Source: Tetranychus cinnabarinus (Eukaryota; Arthropoda; Arachnida; Trombidiformes; Tetranychidae). Taken from it: DNA of 64,000 nt. The translations under genes were made by a program, and so were the position numbers. The notes below the pieces were generated by a model that saw only the letters and a list, made by a program, of their open reading frames with translations, searched no databases and was not told the origin of the DNA. Each line of letters starts with the position of its first letter. Within the stretch, counting starts at the first letter, position 1. The DNA lies in NCBI GenBank assembly GCA_022266195.1, contig WHVY01000003.1, forward strand, positions 7,006,001 through 7,070,000. The letters run 5' to 3'. This document shows positions 47,743 through 58,500 of the stretch, piece by piece.

Positions 47743-49359
47743 ATGGAATCGAAGGAAACTGATCAGCTAACAATTGTGAATCGATCACGGACACATCATA
47801 TTAGTAAAAAACTAATTATCAGTAAAATACCCTATTTTCAAACAGTGCTTAGTAATGATTCATTTGTGGAATCAAAGGAAAACATGATTCAATTGTGTTT
47901 TGATGAAGGAGCTTTCCAATCGTTTCTAACTTGGGTTGAATCTGATCATGTGGTAATTGAAATGGAAAATTTGATAAACCTGTGCACCATAATGGATTAT
48001 TTTATGATAAACAATCATTGGATGAATCGTTTTGTTGCTTTTTTCCACGACAAATTTTCAATCTCAGACCTTCCAGTTGTTAAATCACAAGTGCATTCAG
48101 AATCTCAATGTATCAACTCTGGTTCCCTCGGCGCATTCATCTGTCGCCATTTCTTGAAGATAGCAAGCACAACTGTTTGGTTGAATTATCCTATTGAAAC
48201 CATTGAATATATTTGCGAATTAGATTTAATGGTTCATTCAGAAATACAAATTTTCAACGCGATCACGAAATGGGTCGATTTCAATACTGATTCCAGAAAG
48301 GAGTATCTTGAAAGATTGTTATCACTGGTTAGATACTGCACAACGGAATGCCCAGATTTGAGTAAAATGAAGGAAAATAATTACGTCAAAACTTTAAACT
48401 TTCAACTGAGATTTTGTGCATATCTTACATGCATTGGTGAATGTCCATTTGATCGAAGCAATCAATATTACTCTGTCCTGATAGAGGAAATGCATGGTAA
48501 AGATTTACGAATCAAAGTACTTGGCCGCAATTTTTACCTATTATTTAAACAAGTCTTCAAATTAGATAAATCAATGCCTTTGCATCTTTTTCCAAATCAA
48601 TATGTTTCTGATATAGTTTTTGATTCGGGAAGCAAAATGGTTCGTGTTGATTGGTGGCATAAAAAGTATCGTTTGATTGACTTTGCTGATTATAAATCTT
48701 ATCATAAAGAAATCGTGAAATCTATCACTAAAAACCACGAGTAAGTAATTGATTCTGTCATTCTATATATTTTTCATTCAATTTCCCATTTCTGATCTTT
48801 TAAAATATTTTATTCGTTCTGTTTGTTTAGTGGTAAATGTTACAGAATTGATGAGCCTAGTGAATCTTATACTGGAAGTTCAATTATCGAATTTAATGGT
48901 CAGTTTGTTTTGATTGCTCAACGTAACGATTATCAAAGAGGCAATAAGGTTGAAAGGTTGATTGGTTGGACAACACCAAGTGATTTCTGTATTGAGCATT
49001 ACTTCACTGATGATAAAAGAAATTATCTGGCAACTGTTTTGGATAATAATATTTACATTCTGAATTTTAATCTTGAATTAATACAGTTTAACACTGAAAG
49101 TTATAGGACAAGGAGATTCCAATTTAGCGGTAAATCAAACTTGGACGATTTAATTTTAACTCCCACGCCAAATCATGATGAAGTTATGCTTATCGATAAA
49201 TCCACAAGGATTATTGATTGTTTCAATGTCCAAAATGAAAAATGGAGGACAATTGGCATTCTGGTTGATGAAATTAACCCTACTGATGATCGAAGGAAGT
49301 CCAGTAAGCTGTTAACTGCAACCTCAGCCTTTTTACAGATAAGATTAATTAGACCTTAG
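47743..49359 (+). CDS. BTB-BACK kelch-like protein A
   Basis: Probable substrate adaptor for a Cullin-3 ubiquitin ligase, by family. Exons 47743-48740 and 48831-49359 join in phase (GTAAGT donor) and give 508 residues. The BTB fold is at about 1-105 (HISKKLIISKIPYFQTVLSN, FQSFLTWVESDHVVIEMENL). A BACK domain follows at about 130-215 (FICRHFLKIASTTVWLNYPI, EIQIFNAITKWVDFNTDSRK, LLSLVRYC). The C-terminal half alternates beta-like segments (DLRIKVLGRNFYLLFKQVFK, SDIVFDSGSKMVRVDW, FVLIAQRNDY, NYLATVLDNNIYILNFN, STRIIDCFNVQNEKW). This fits a strongly diverged kelch propeller without the classic double-Gly motifs. The 5' flank is duplicated with gene B. It faces tail to tail with the Rpt2 remnant at 49530. 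Confidence 0.88.
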
Positions 49360-49529
49360 CTAATTTTTACCGGATTAATTTTTTTAGAAAAAAGATAAAA
49401 TTAATCAATCTTAATGTTTTTCAATGATCAATAAATACGATATACTAATCCAAGTCGGATAATAAAATTTTTCATTTCTCTTGAATTAGTTTGATTTTCT
49501 ATTTCATTCATATCCAACGAACCATGTCA
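49360..49529. other. short spacer between convergent BTB gene A and Rpt2 remnant
   Basis: Only 170 bp separate the two stop codons; the matching spacer in unit B is 214 bp (52823-53036). Confidence 0.7.
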
Positions 49530-49855
49530 TCATGCTATATATTTCCCTTCTTTATCCGGATTAGCCTTTCGAGATGCTGCGACCTGTTCTTTGGCTTTAA
49601 GGAAGTCATCATTAGTTACTTCTCGCCTTCTGTCTCTAAGAGCTCGATAGCCAGCTTCAATACAAATTGATTTAATATCGGCACCACTGGAAAGGTAAAA
49701 TGTGAATAATGAAGAGTAAACATTATTTGAAAGTCTTTTATGAGAAAAGTGTTTCTTAATTACCTAAATTCAACTCCTTCCAGAATGGAGTCAACGTCAA
49801 TTTTTTCAGTCTTCATCATGCTTTGGGAATGGATCTCAAAAATTTTACATCGACC
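49530..49855 (-). pseudogene. Rpt2 paralogue, copy 2, last two exons only
   Basis: Exon 7 (49686-49530) and exon 6 (49855-49764) are preserved with open frames and normal splice sites, encoding GRCKIFEIHSQSM and SGADIKSICI to EGKYIA. Exon 6 has Cys for the Arg seen in both other copies. Exons 1-5 are absent; the next sequence is unrelated and leads into the palindromic element at 49935. Confidence 0.93.
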
Positions 49856-49934
49856 CTTTAAATTAAACAGTAAAATGAAAATTAAAATTGATTAAAATTT
49901 ATCAATAATTTTTAGGTAAATTCAAAATGATCTC

Positions 49935-50342
49935 ACAAGGGAAGTATCCCAAGTGGTACGCTCATTTTCAGTTTTTTTTGAGTTTATATTGTAGAGGATC
50001 GAAAATTATTAGACACGTATTTTAGCTTTTATTTCGCCGGTGCGCGGTTCGTGATGTAGAGCCCTTTCAAGTTGCGACAGTCAATTCAATGTAAAGCATA
50101 TGGAAGTAACTCTAAATTCATTTTAATAAATAAAATGTTTTCTTGCTTATCAAAATAAATTTTACAGCTACTTCCATACGCTTTACATTGAATTGACTGT
50201 CGCAACTTGAAAGGGCTCTACATCACGAACCGCGCACCGGCGAAATAAAAGCTAAAATACGTGTCTAATAATTTTCGATCCTCTACAATATAAACTCAAA
50301 AAAAATCGAAAATGAGCGTACCACTTGGGATACTTCCCTTGT
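49935..50342. mobile_element. palindromic (foldback) element beside Rpt2 remnant
   Basis: Arms of about 185 bp (49935-50120 and about 50157-50342) are near-perfect inverse copies around a 36-bp loop. Termini read ACAAGGGAAGTATCCCAAGT. Nothing coding. No clear target-site duplication: only TCA is shared at the edges, so the superfamily is undecided. It lies where exons 1-5 of Rpt2 copy 2 would be, so it may mark the deletion breakpoint. Confidence 0.85.
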
Positions 50343-51173
50343 CAGATAATTGACTTTTCAATCAATAGAAAAGCTTGTACTACCCAAATTTTACCAGAAA
50401 AATCGCTAGAAAGGTTTGTAATATTTAAAGAAGGTTTCAAAAATGGAACCAAAAAGTAACCAGATTACATTAGTGCCAGGGTTAATTCAACAGAAAATAA
50501 TTAAAAGCGGTCCACACAAGTAACAAGTAGACTTAACCCTGACCACTACTGTATTAGATACCTGAGTCAGGCTAGTTCTTTGACATGGTTAATAATAATT
50601 GTCTGAGAAGAGTAATCATTTTATCTTACGGGAAAAAAATCAATTAATCAATTTCAAAAGGCACTGTTGGCTTGCATGGACATAAAAATTGAGTTCATAT
50701 TTGCAAATAAAATGATAAATTGAATTAGCTATAGAATCCTCTTTACCAGTTGCACCAGAAAAATGAGTTTTATGAAAAGATCTTGCTTCATTAATGTACA
50801 AAAGACGATCCAAGTTTTAACTTTGACTTCGATTTTCTCAAAATCTGTCGGCCAAAGAAATTTTGGACTCAACGTTACGTCCATATAATCAAACAGAGTT
50901 GAAATAAACTATTTTTTGTCTGCTTTTCCTATTTGTGTCAACAGATTTTTTCAACAGATCGTGTCAGTTTGTGTATTAATGAGCCAACCTTAATCGACAA
51001 GAGATGGCATCTTTTCAATTATATTAATAATAATAAAATGTGGCAAAGTCTAGCGCAACATATTGATATAATCAAAAATTATAACAATCTGTTACAATCA
51101 AACATTTTGTACTGTAATCTGCATTTCAAGAAAATTTAAAATTTTGTGTTTGTATTTAAATTGACCCATAATC
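50343..51173 (+). promoter_or_regulatory. upstream region of BTB gene B
   Basis: From 50449 it is the duplicated BTB promoter block also seen at 46939-47742. 50343-50448 has no match that I see. No independent gene. Confidence 0.6.
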
Positions 51174-53345
51174 ATGGAATCGAAGGAAACTGATCAGCTA
51201 ACCATTGTGAATCGATCACGGACACATCATATTAGTAAAAAACTAATTATCGGTAAAATACCCTATTTTCAAACAGTGCTCAGCAATGATTCATTCATGG
51301 AATCAAAGGAAAACATGTTTAAACTGGACTTTGACGAACAAGCTTTCCAATCGTTTCTAACTTGGGTTGAATCTGATCATGTGTTGATCGAAATGAAAAA
51401 TTTGATAAACCTGTGCACCATAATGGATTATTTTGGGATAAACAATTATTGGATGTATCGTTTGGTTACTTATTTTCATGACAAATTTTCAATCTCAGAC
51501 CTTCCAGTTGTTATTCCTCAAGTGACTCCAATATCTAAATGTATCAACTCTGGTACTCTCGACGCTTTCATCTGTCGCCATTTCTTGAAGATAGCAAGCA
51601 CAACTGTTTGGTTGAATTATCCCATCAAAACGATTGGATATATTTGCAAGCTAGATTTAATGGTTCATTCAGAAATGCAAGTTTTCAATGCAATCATGAA
51701 ATGGATCAATTTCAATATTGATGCCAGAAAGGACTATCTTGAAAAGTTATTAACATTGGTTAGATACTGTGATTTGGATAGTAAAGATTTGCTTAAAATA
51801 AAGGAAAATGATTTGGTCAAAACTTTAAACTTTAAACCGACATTTTGTTCGCATTCTAGATGTACTGGTGACTGTGAATTTGATCGAAGCAATCAATATT
51901 ACTCTGTCCTGGTAGAGGAATTGCATGGTAAAGATTTACGAATCAAAGTGCTTGACCGCAGTTTTCAGCTACTGGTTAAACAAGTCTTCAAATTAGATGA
52001 ATCAATGCCTTTGCGTCTTTTTCCCAATGAATATGTTTCTGATATAGTTTTTGATTCGGGAAGCAAAATGATTCGCATTGATTGGAGTCAAAAGACGTAC
52101 CGTTTGATTGGCGTTAATGAGTATAAATATTATTATTATGAAATCGCAAAATGTATCTTTACAAAGCACGAGTAAGTAATTGATTCTGTCCTTCTAAATA
52201 TTTTTCATCCAATTTCCCATTTCAGCGCTCTTCTGATCTTTTGAAATCTTTTGTTTCATCCTGTTTGTTTAGAGATAAATGCTATAAAATTGATGAGACT
52301 AGAGAATTGCATTCTTATACTGGAAGTTCACTTCTCGAATTTAATGATCAGTTTATTTTGATTACTCAACGTACCGATTGGCAGAAAAACAATAACACTG
52401 AAAAATTGATTTGCTGGACAGCACCAAGTGATGCAAATATTGAAATGTGCCTCCGTGATTATAAAAGAAATTATCAGACGACTGCTTTGGATAATGATAT
52501 TTACATTCTCAATTCTAATCGTGAATTAATACAGTTCAACATTGAAAGTCAGAGGACAAGGAGATTCAAACGTAGAGGTAAATCTCACTTGGACGATTTA
52601 ATTTTAACTTCAATGCCAGGTCAAGATAAAGTTGTGCTTATCGATAAACTCACAAGGATTGTTGATGGTTTCAATGTCAAGGATGAAGAATGGAGTACAA
52701 TTGGCCTTCTGGCTGATGAAATGAATCTTACTGATGATCAAAGGAAGTCCAATGAGCTGTTAACTTTAACCTCAGCCTTTTTACGACTAGACACGGTTAC
52801 CTCTTTTTCAGACGTTAGCTAATTTTACAAAATTAGTTATTTTAGACAAAAACAGATCGGACTAATCAACAGTATGGGTTTAAATAAAAAATTAATCAAT
52901 CTAATTGATTTCAATGAACAATAAATACGATATACAATAATCAAAGTCGGATTATCAAATTTTTCATTTCTCTTCTGTCCATTTCTCTTGAATTAGTTTC
53001 ATTTTCTATTTCATTCATATCCAACAAACAATGTCATCATGCTATATATTTCCCTTCTTTATCCGGATTAGCCTTTCGAGATGCTGCGACCTGTTCTTTG
53101 GCTTTAAGGAAGTCATCATTAGTTACTTCTCGCCTTCTATCTCTAAGAGCTCGATAACCAGCTTCAATACAAATTGATTTAATATCGGCACCACTGACAA
53201 TGAAAAACGTGAATGAGAAAGTCGTTTATGAGAAAGGTGTATCTTAATTACCTAAATTCAACTCCTTCCAGAATGGAGTCAACATCAATTTTTTCAGCCT
53301 TCATCATGCTTTGGGAATGGATCTCAAAAATTTTACGTCGACCCT
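50449..53345. repeat. segmental duplication, unit B
   Basis: Second copy of 46939-49860, containing BTB gene B and running into the complete Rpt2 paralogue. Confidence 0.9.
51174..52822 (+). CDS. BTB-BACK kelch-like protein B
   Basis: Paralogue of gene A. Exons 51174-52171 and 52273-52822 join in phase and give 515 residues. BTB (HISKKLIIGKIPYFQTVLSN; FQSFLTWVESDHVLIEMKNL) and BACK (FICRHFLKIASTTVWLNYPI; MQVFNAIMKWINFN; LLTLVRYC) are intact. The C-terminal propeller-like half (DLRIKVLDRSFQLLVKQVFK, FILITQRTDWQ, YQTTALDNDIYILNSN, LTRIVDGFNVKDEEW) is also complete. Most differences from A are single-residue substitutions spread over the length, with a run of larger changes around BACK residues 205-235. 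Exon lengths (998 bp in both first exons) and splice sites are conserved, and both frames are open, so both copies appear to be under constraint. Confidence 0.88.
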
Positions 53346-54772
53346 TTAAATTTGAAAATGAAAGAAAATTAAACATAAAAATGTAAGAACTGATTCAAAT
53401 GATAAAAATCAAGTCCAAAGGGTTTACTTCATTGTTTGGTAGAGGCACTTCAATTTTACGATCAATTCTGCCAGGTCTAATCAATGCTTGATCCAATCGA
53501 TCAATTGAATTGGTTGCCAAAATTACTCGAACACCAGATTTTTCATCAAATCCATCCAATTGATTGAGGAGCTCCAATAAAGTCCTTTGAACTTCACGTT
53601 CTCCACCAGTTTCCGAATTGCCTCTAAAGATTAAATGTTCAAATTACAATTTCCGTCAATTTATGTTCATTTATTTGTTTACCTTTTAACACCAATGGCA
53701 TCAATTTCATCAATGAATATAATTGTAGGGGAATTTTCGGCTGCTAATTTAAACAGTTCGCGAACCAATTTAGCCCCTTCACCAATGTGCTTTTGAACCA
53801 ATTCAGAAGCAACAACATACAAGAATGAAGCAGAAGTTGAATTAGCAACTGCCTTAGCTAATAAAGTCTTACCCGTTCCAGGTGGACCAAATAAAATGAC
53901 TCCTGACGTGATGCAAATTGTTAGGATCAACATGTCAAGGAAATAGAAATAAAACGAGTCAGTTCGAAAGTTGTATCAACTTGGAAAATACAGCAAATTG
54001 TGTTTCAACAATCAAAAGCAACTGAAGAATTTCAATTTCTAACTGTATTTGTGACAGCATTTCAGTTGAAAAATTAGATAAGCTTACCTTTTGGAGCTTT
54101 GATTCCTAAGCTTTCAAAGTACTCTGGATGGGTTAGAGGAAGTTCAACTGCTTCTTTGATTTCTTGAATTTGCTCGTCCATTCCACCTATGTTTAACAAA
54201 ATAAATGTGAATAAGTACAAAGGTAACTGAATTTTAGTCGAAAGCTAACCTATGTCATCAAATGTTTCTGGTGGGGCTTTGGTTAATTTCATTGCCAAGA
54301 CTTTACTGTCAATATCATCTATCACACCAACAACACTGAAATTGCGAAGACTAATCAATACATTGCAGTTTACTTTGAGTTTAGATCGATCAGCAATAGA
54401 TAGGATCGGAACAATCCATTCAGATTCACCTTTGCCAAGAGTAATTATTGCGTGGCTATCACCAACAAATTCAAGTAAAGTTGCTACAGCCATCGTTGAG
54501 CCTAAATAATGAACACAGAGCAAAACGTGTTAATCAAATATCAAATTTAACCGATTTGCCAAATAACCTCTCATTTTGTTGGCTAATTTCAGTCTAAATT
54601 CATCTCGGGAAATACTTTTATTTGATTTAATGTTGTTAAGAAATTCTTCCTCCATTAAAAGCCAGTCTTTTGTCCGTTCCAGCTTTAACATTCTCAATTT
54701 GCAACGAAATTTTGGACAAATTTTCGGTAAACTGATTAAATGAGGCTGACTATTGTGGTCGATTTTAACCAT
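53037..54772 (-). CDS. divergent Rpt2 (PSMC1) proteasome ATPase paralogue, complete copy
   Basis: Seven minus-strand exons join in phase: 54772-54568, 54501-54250, 54186-54088, 53902-53683, 53623-53428, 53343-53252 and 53193-53037, giving 406 residues (human PSMC1 440). The N-terminal helix MLKLERTKDWLLMEEEF and MRGSTMAV match Rpt2, as do the OB domain and IQEIKEAVELPLTHPEYFES. Walker A GPPGTGKT (191-198), Walker B FIDEID (248-253), sensor ATN and the arginine-finger stretch ALIRPGRIDR are intact. Three Rpt2 hallmarks are changed. Pore loop 1 reads QKHIGEG, with His 224 where Rpt subunits have Tyr or Phe. The C-terminus is EGKYIA, so Tyr is third from last and the HbYX gate-opening motif is gone. 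The N-terminus begins MVKIDH, without the myristoylated Gly-2. It is probably not the housekeeping Rpt2 gene, which should lie elsewhere. Confidence 0.9.
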
Positions 54773-55528
54773 ATTGATTGTAGAGAAACACGAGAAATTG
54801 TAATTGAACACGAAAAAAATTAAGGAGACAATTAAATTTTGTATATTGTCTGTTTATTAAAAACAGAAATAAAACATGATTATCAATGAAATTATTGATT
54901 GTGAAGTTTATTGTTTAGATGCAACAAAACAAATGTTTATCAATGAATTAATTTTTTTTGTTTCCTTTGGATTATCATTAGTAATGAATTGCTTTGTTGT
55001 TTGGAGAGGGACAGCAAAAACTGGTTCACATTGTTGTTTGATCAATGGGATTTTTTAAGTTGAATTTTTACGCATTTTTGTTATTTTTTTGAAATTTTTT
55101 AATTGTTTATCCTACAAATGATGAAAATAAAGCTACGATGAGCTGAATCAAATGAATTTTGAGAGATAAAGAAATATATATTGAGATAAAGAAAGGATAA
55201 AGATATTGAAAGCGAAGATGTGAAGAGTTAAACATGAAAACGAGGCAAAATTGTATTAATATTATTGGTAGATTACTCTTTACACTTTTTTGGTACATTT
55301 CTTTTTACGTTATTTGTAGTTTTCCATATAATTCCTCTTGATGACAATTTTTTGATGAAAACATCCCAGAACGATGAAAATGGATGATTGTAGGGAAATT
55401 AGGGAAAAGGTGTACAAGAGGAATGATTTTTGTGTATTTTTTTGTATTTATTTGCATTTTTTTCAAGTCGGAATCATGGTGGTGATGGTGGCACGTTACA
55501 AAGAATGAGCAATTACATCTCAACATAT
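54773..55528. other. intergenic between RPB1 3' end and Rpt2 paralogue 5' end
   Basis: Both neighbours run on the minus strand. Left part must hold the Rpt2-paralogue promoter. An AATAAA on the minus strand at 55447-55452, 77 bp after the RPB1 stop, is a likely poly(A) signal. The 60-codon plus-strand frame at 54876 is unsupported. Confidence 0.55.
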
Positions 55529-58500
55529 CTAATCAGCATCCTCGTCTTGTCCAGGATCATAAGAAGGTGATGATGGTGAATATGAAGGACTGGTTGGAGA
55601 AAATTGTGAGCTTTTAGGGCTCGTAGGTGAATACGTCGGTGACGTTGGACTATATTTAAGAGATGAAGGTGAATAGCTGGGTGAGTAGTTGGGACTTGTC
55701 GGCGAATACCGAGGACTGGCAACTGGTGAGTAACTTGGACTGGTTGGACTATATTTAGGACTTGATGGACTGTATTTGGGGCTGCTCGGTGTGTATTTAG
55801 GGCTTCCAGGGCTATAACTTGGGCTACCAGGAGAATAACTTGGGCTGGTTGGTGAATATGCCGGGCTAGTCGGTGAATAGCTAGGACTAGTAGGCGAATA
55901 TGACGGACTTGTGGGTGAGTACGACGGGCTTGTAGGGGAATATGAAGGGCTGGTCGGAGCATAGGAAGGGCTGGTTGGTGAGTAAGATGGACTTGTAGGA
56001 GAATAAGATGGAGAAGTTGGTGAGTAAGAGGGACTGGTAGGGGAATAAGAAGGACTCGTAGGAGAGTAGCTTGGGCTTGTTGGAGAGTATGATGGACTTG
56101 TAGGTGAATATGAAGGAGACGTTGGTGAGTATGATGGGCTAGTGGGAGAGTAACTGGGACTGGTTGGAGAGTAAGATGGACTTGTTGGTGAATATGATGG
56201 ACTGGTCGGAGAGTAGCTGGGACTTGTTGGAGAGTAACTAGGACTCGTTGGCGAATAAGAGGGACTTGTTGGTGAGTAATTTGGACTGGTTGGGGAATAC
56301 GAAGGGCTGGTTGGTGAATAGTTTGGAGATGTTGGACTATAATTGGGGCTTGTTGGGGAGTATTTAGGAGATGTAGGAGAATAGTTTGGACTGGTTGGTG
56401 AATATGATGGACTTGTTGGTGAGTAGCCTGGACTTGCCGGAGACATAGGAGCATAAGCTGGTGAAGAAGGTGAGTAAGTTGGTGAACTTGCACCACCAGG
56501 ACTTGGACTGTGAAGAAAAAAAGAGATTATTAATATCATTGATATAAAATCCATTTTCATTAATGAGTACAAAAATACATACATATATGGAGATGGTGAA
56601 CTTGGTGAACCAACTCGACCTGGTGAAGGCCAAGAAGGACTGAATCCTGGGCTCATTCCACTAACTTCTGAAGCGGCTGATGGAGAGAAAGCAGCACCAC
56701 CGGGAGTCATACTGGCCCCAACTCCACCATAAGAAGTTTGATAACCAGGAGTAGCTCCTTGCATCCATGGAGTCATTGATGCTGATGGACTATCGGCAGC
56801 TGCAAACATACCTGGTCCAGCCATCATGCCAACTGGATGCATTGGAATTTCAATACCATATTTACATTTTTCTGGATCTAAAAGCATACTGAAGGCACCA
56901 GTGCCCATCTTTGCCAGCTGTCCAACCATAATGTTTTCAGAGACACCTCTGAGGTAGTCAACTTCAGCGTGAGATGAGGCTTCAATTAGAACATCTACAG
57001 TTTCTTCAAATGAACATCTCATTAAGGCACCAACGTCTTGCCTATTGATCCCGTGACGAGTAATAGCCATAAGATGACCTTTAGCAGTCATTACATCACA
57101 TAGTAAAGCAAGATGACGATAATTTACATAAGAACCATCGAAAGAGATGACATGATTAAGTTCTTTTTCAACAGCTTTTCTTACAGCTTCAATACCAAGA
57201 ACTTGGAAAATTTCACAAATATCGTTAGAATAAGTTCGAACTGGATCAACATCACGTTCAGATAAGACTCTCATCAATGATGTACCGTCAGTTTCGAGTA
57301 ACCATTCAACAATGGCTTTGTACTCTCCAGTGTCCGTTAAGATTATACGTTTTTTGTTGTCAGTGGTCGGTTGGTGCATGTAAACTTTTGTAATTGATTC
57401 AATACCTTGAAGTGTAATGTCAGAAAGCATAGAAGCCTCAATACATCTGAGGAAGACATCATCTTCCATCTTATCAATTTGTTCTTCATCTTCCATCTTT
57501 TCATCTGAATTCATAATTCTGATACGGAGGACCAGTTTTTCAGCATTGTCGTCATTGAAAATACAATTAAGATCGTCACCAAAACCTGCGTTAATTTTTT
57601 CAGCAATTTGTTCCATAGTCAACTTTTTATCAGTCATTCTTTTACGATCTAATTCAATTCGAAGTAGCCATGGAGATATTCGTGATGTATCAAAATCAGG
57701 CATTTCATAATACACGTTAACGAATTCTTGATCTTCAACAATCACAGAATTTTGTGGGTCCGGATCATAGTAAATAGCTGTATTAGCTGTCACCTTTCTG
57801 AGTGTTGTATGTTCGAGACGACAAAGAACATCTTTAGCTTTCTCAGCATCTCTAGCAGCAGCACCCGTCAAGAAAACAGTAAGAGATGGTGTTTTGGGTT
57901 TTTTAGAGATGTTGATAATTTCCTTAAGTCTGGGTACACCAAGGGTTACGTTTTTAGCAGAGACACCGGCGTAGTGGAATGTGTTTAGGGTCATTTGAGT
58001 AGCAGGTTCTCCAAGACTTTGAGCAGCCAATGCACCGACCATTTCACCAGGTTGTACTTGTGCTTGTTGGAAACGAGTTTCAATTTCTCCAACTAACCAG
58101 TCAAATGCTTCGGTTGTTAACCTGTATTCTTCGGCGACTTTCTTAGTACACAGAGTAGATCTTAACAAAGCTCTAAACAAAATGGTTGCATTTTCATTTG
58201 CTTGAATAGAAAGTCTGTCATCACCAGGTACAATGATAAGCTTTTTGATGAGATCTTCGACTCCTTCAACGACTCGTAAAGGACTGAGGTCCGTTTGCCC
58301 ACGTAAATTAACATGAAAGATCTTTTGAGCATTCCAGATCATACGGTTTAAATTACAAGGTAAGACTACCTTGCTATCACCGGTTGGGAAAATCTCACGT
58401 AAAGTTTCCCGATCACGCCTAAGACGTTCCCATTCTTTTTCCAACTCAGAAAGCGAAGTTGCACTTCCCAATATTTCAGAGACAACATCTTCAGTGAATA

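Larger units (their letters stand above)
46939..49860. repeat. segmental duplication, unit A
   Basis: The block starting AACCAAAAAGTAACCAGATT recurs at 50449 and stays alignable through the BTB promoter, the BTB gene and the 3' exons of the Rpt2 paralogue, to about 53345 in unit B. Offset between units is about 3.4-3.5 kb. Changes are small substitutions and short indels. Confidence 0.9.

Noticed and set aside
45410..54772. Treating the three Rpt2-like loci as the genuine housekeeping Rpt2 in several copies
   Set aside because: The tail change is shared by all three copies and the pore-loop change by both copies retaining exon 4, and two of three copies are broken, which does not fit an essential single-copy subunit; the canonical gene is expected elsewhere.
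55513..56496. 327-codon minus-strand frame overlapping the RPB1 tail, rich in His, Gln and Pro
   Set aside because: It is the shifted reading of the heptad-repeat DNA; repeats of a stop-free unit keep several frames open by necessity.
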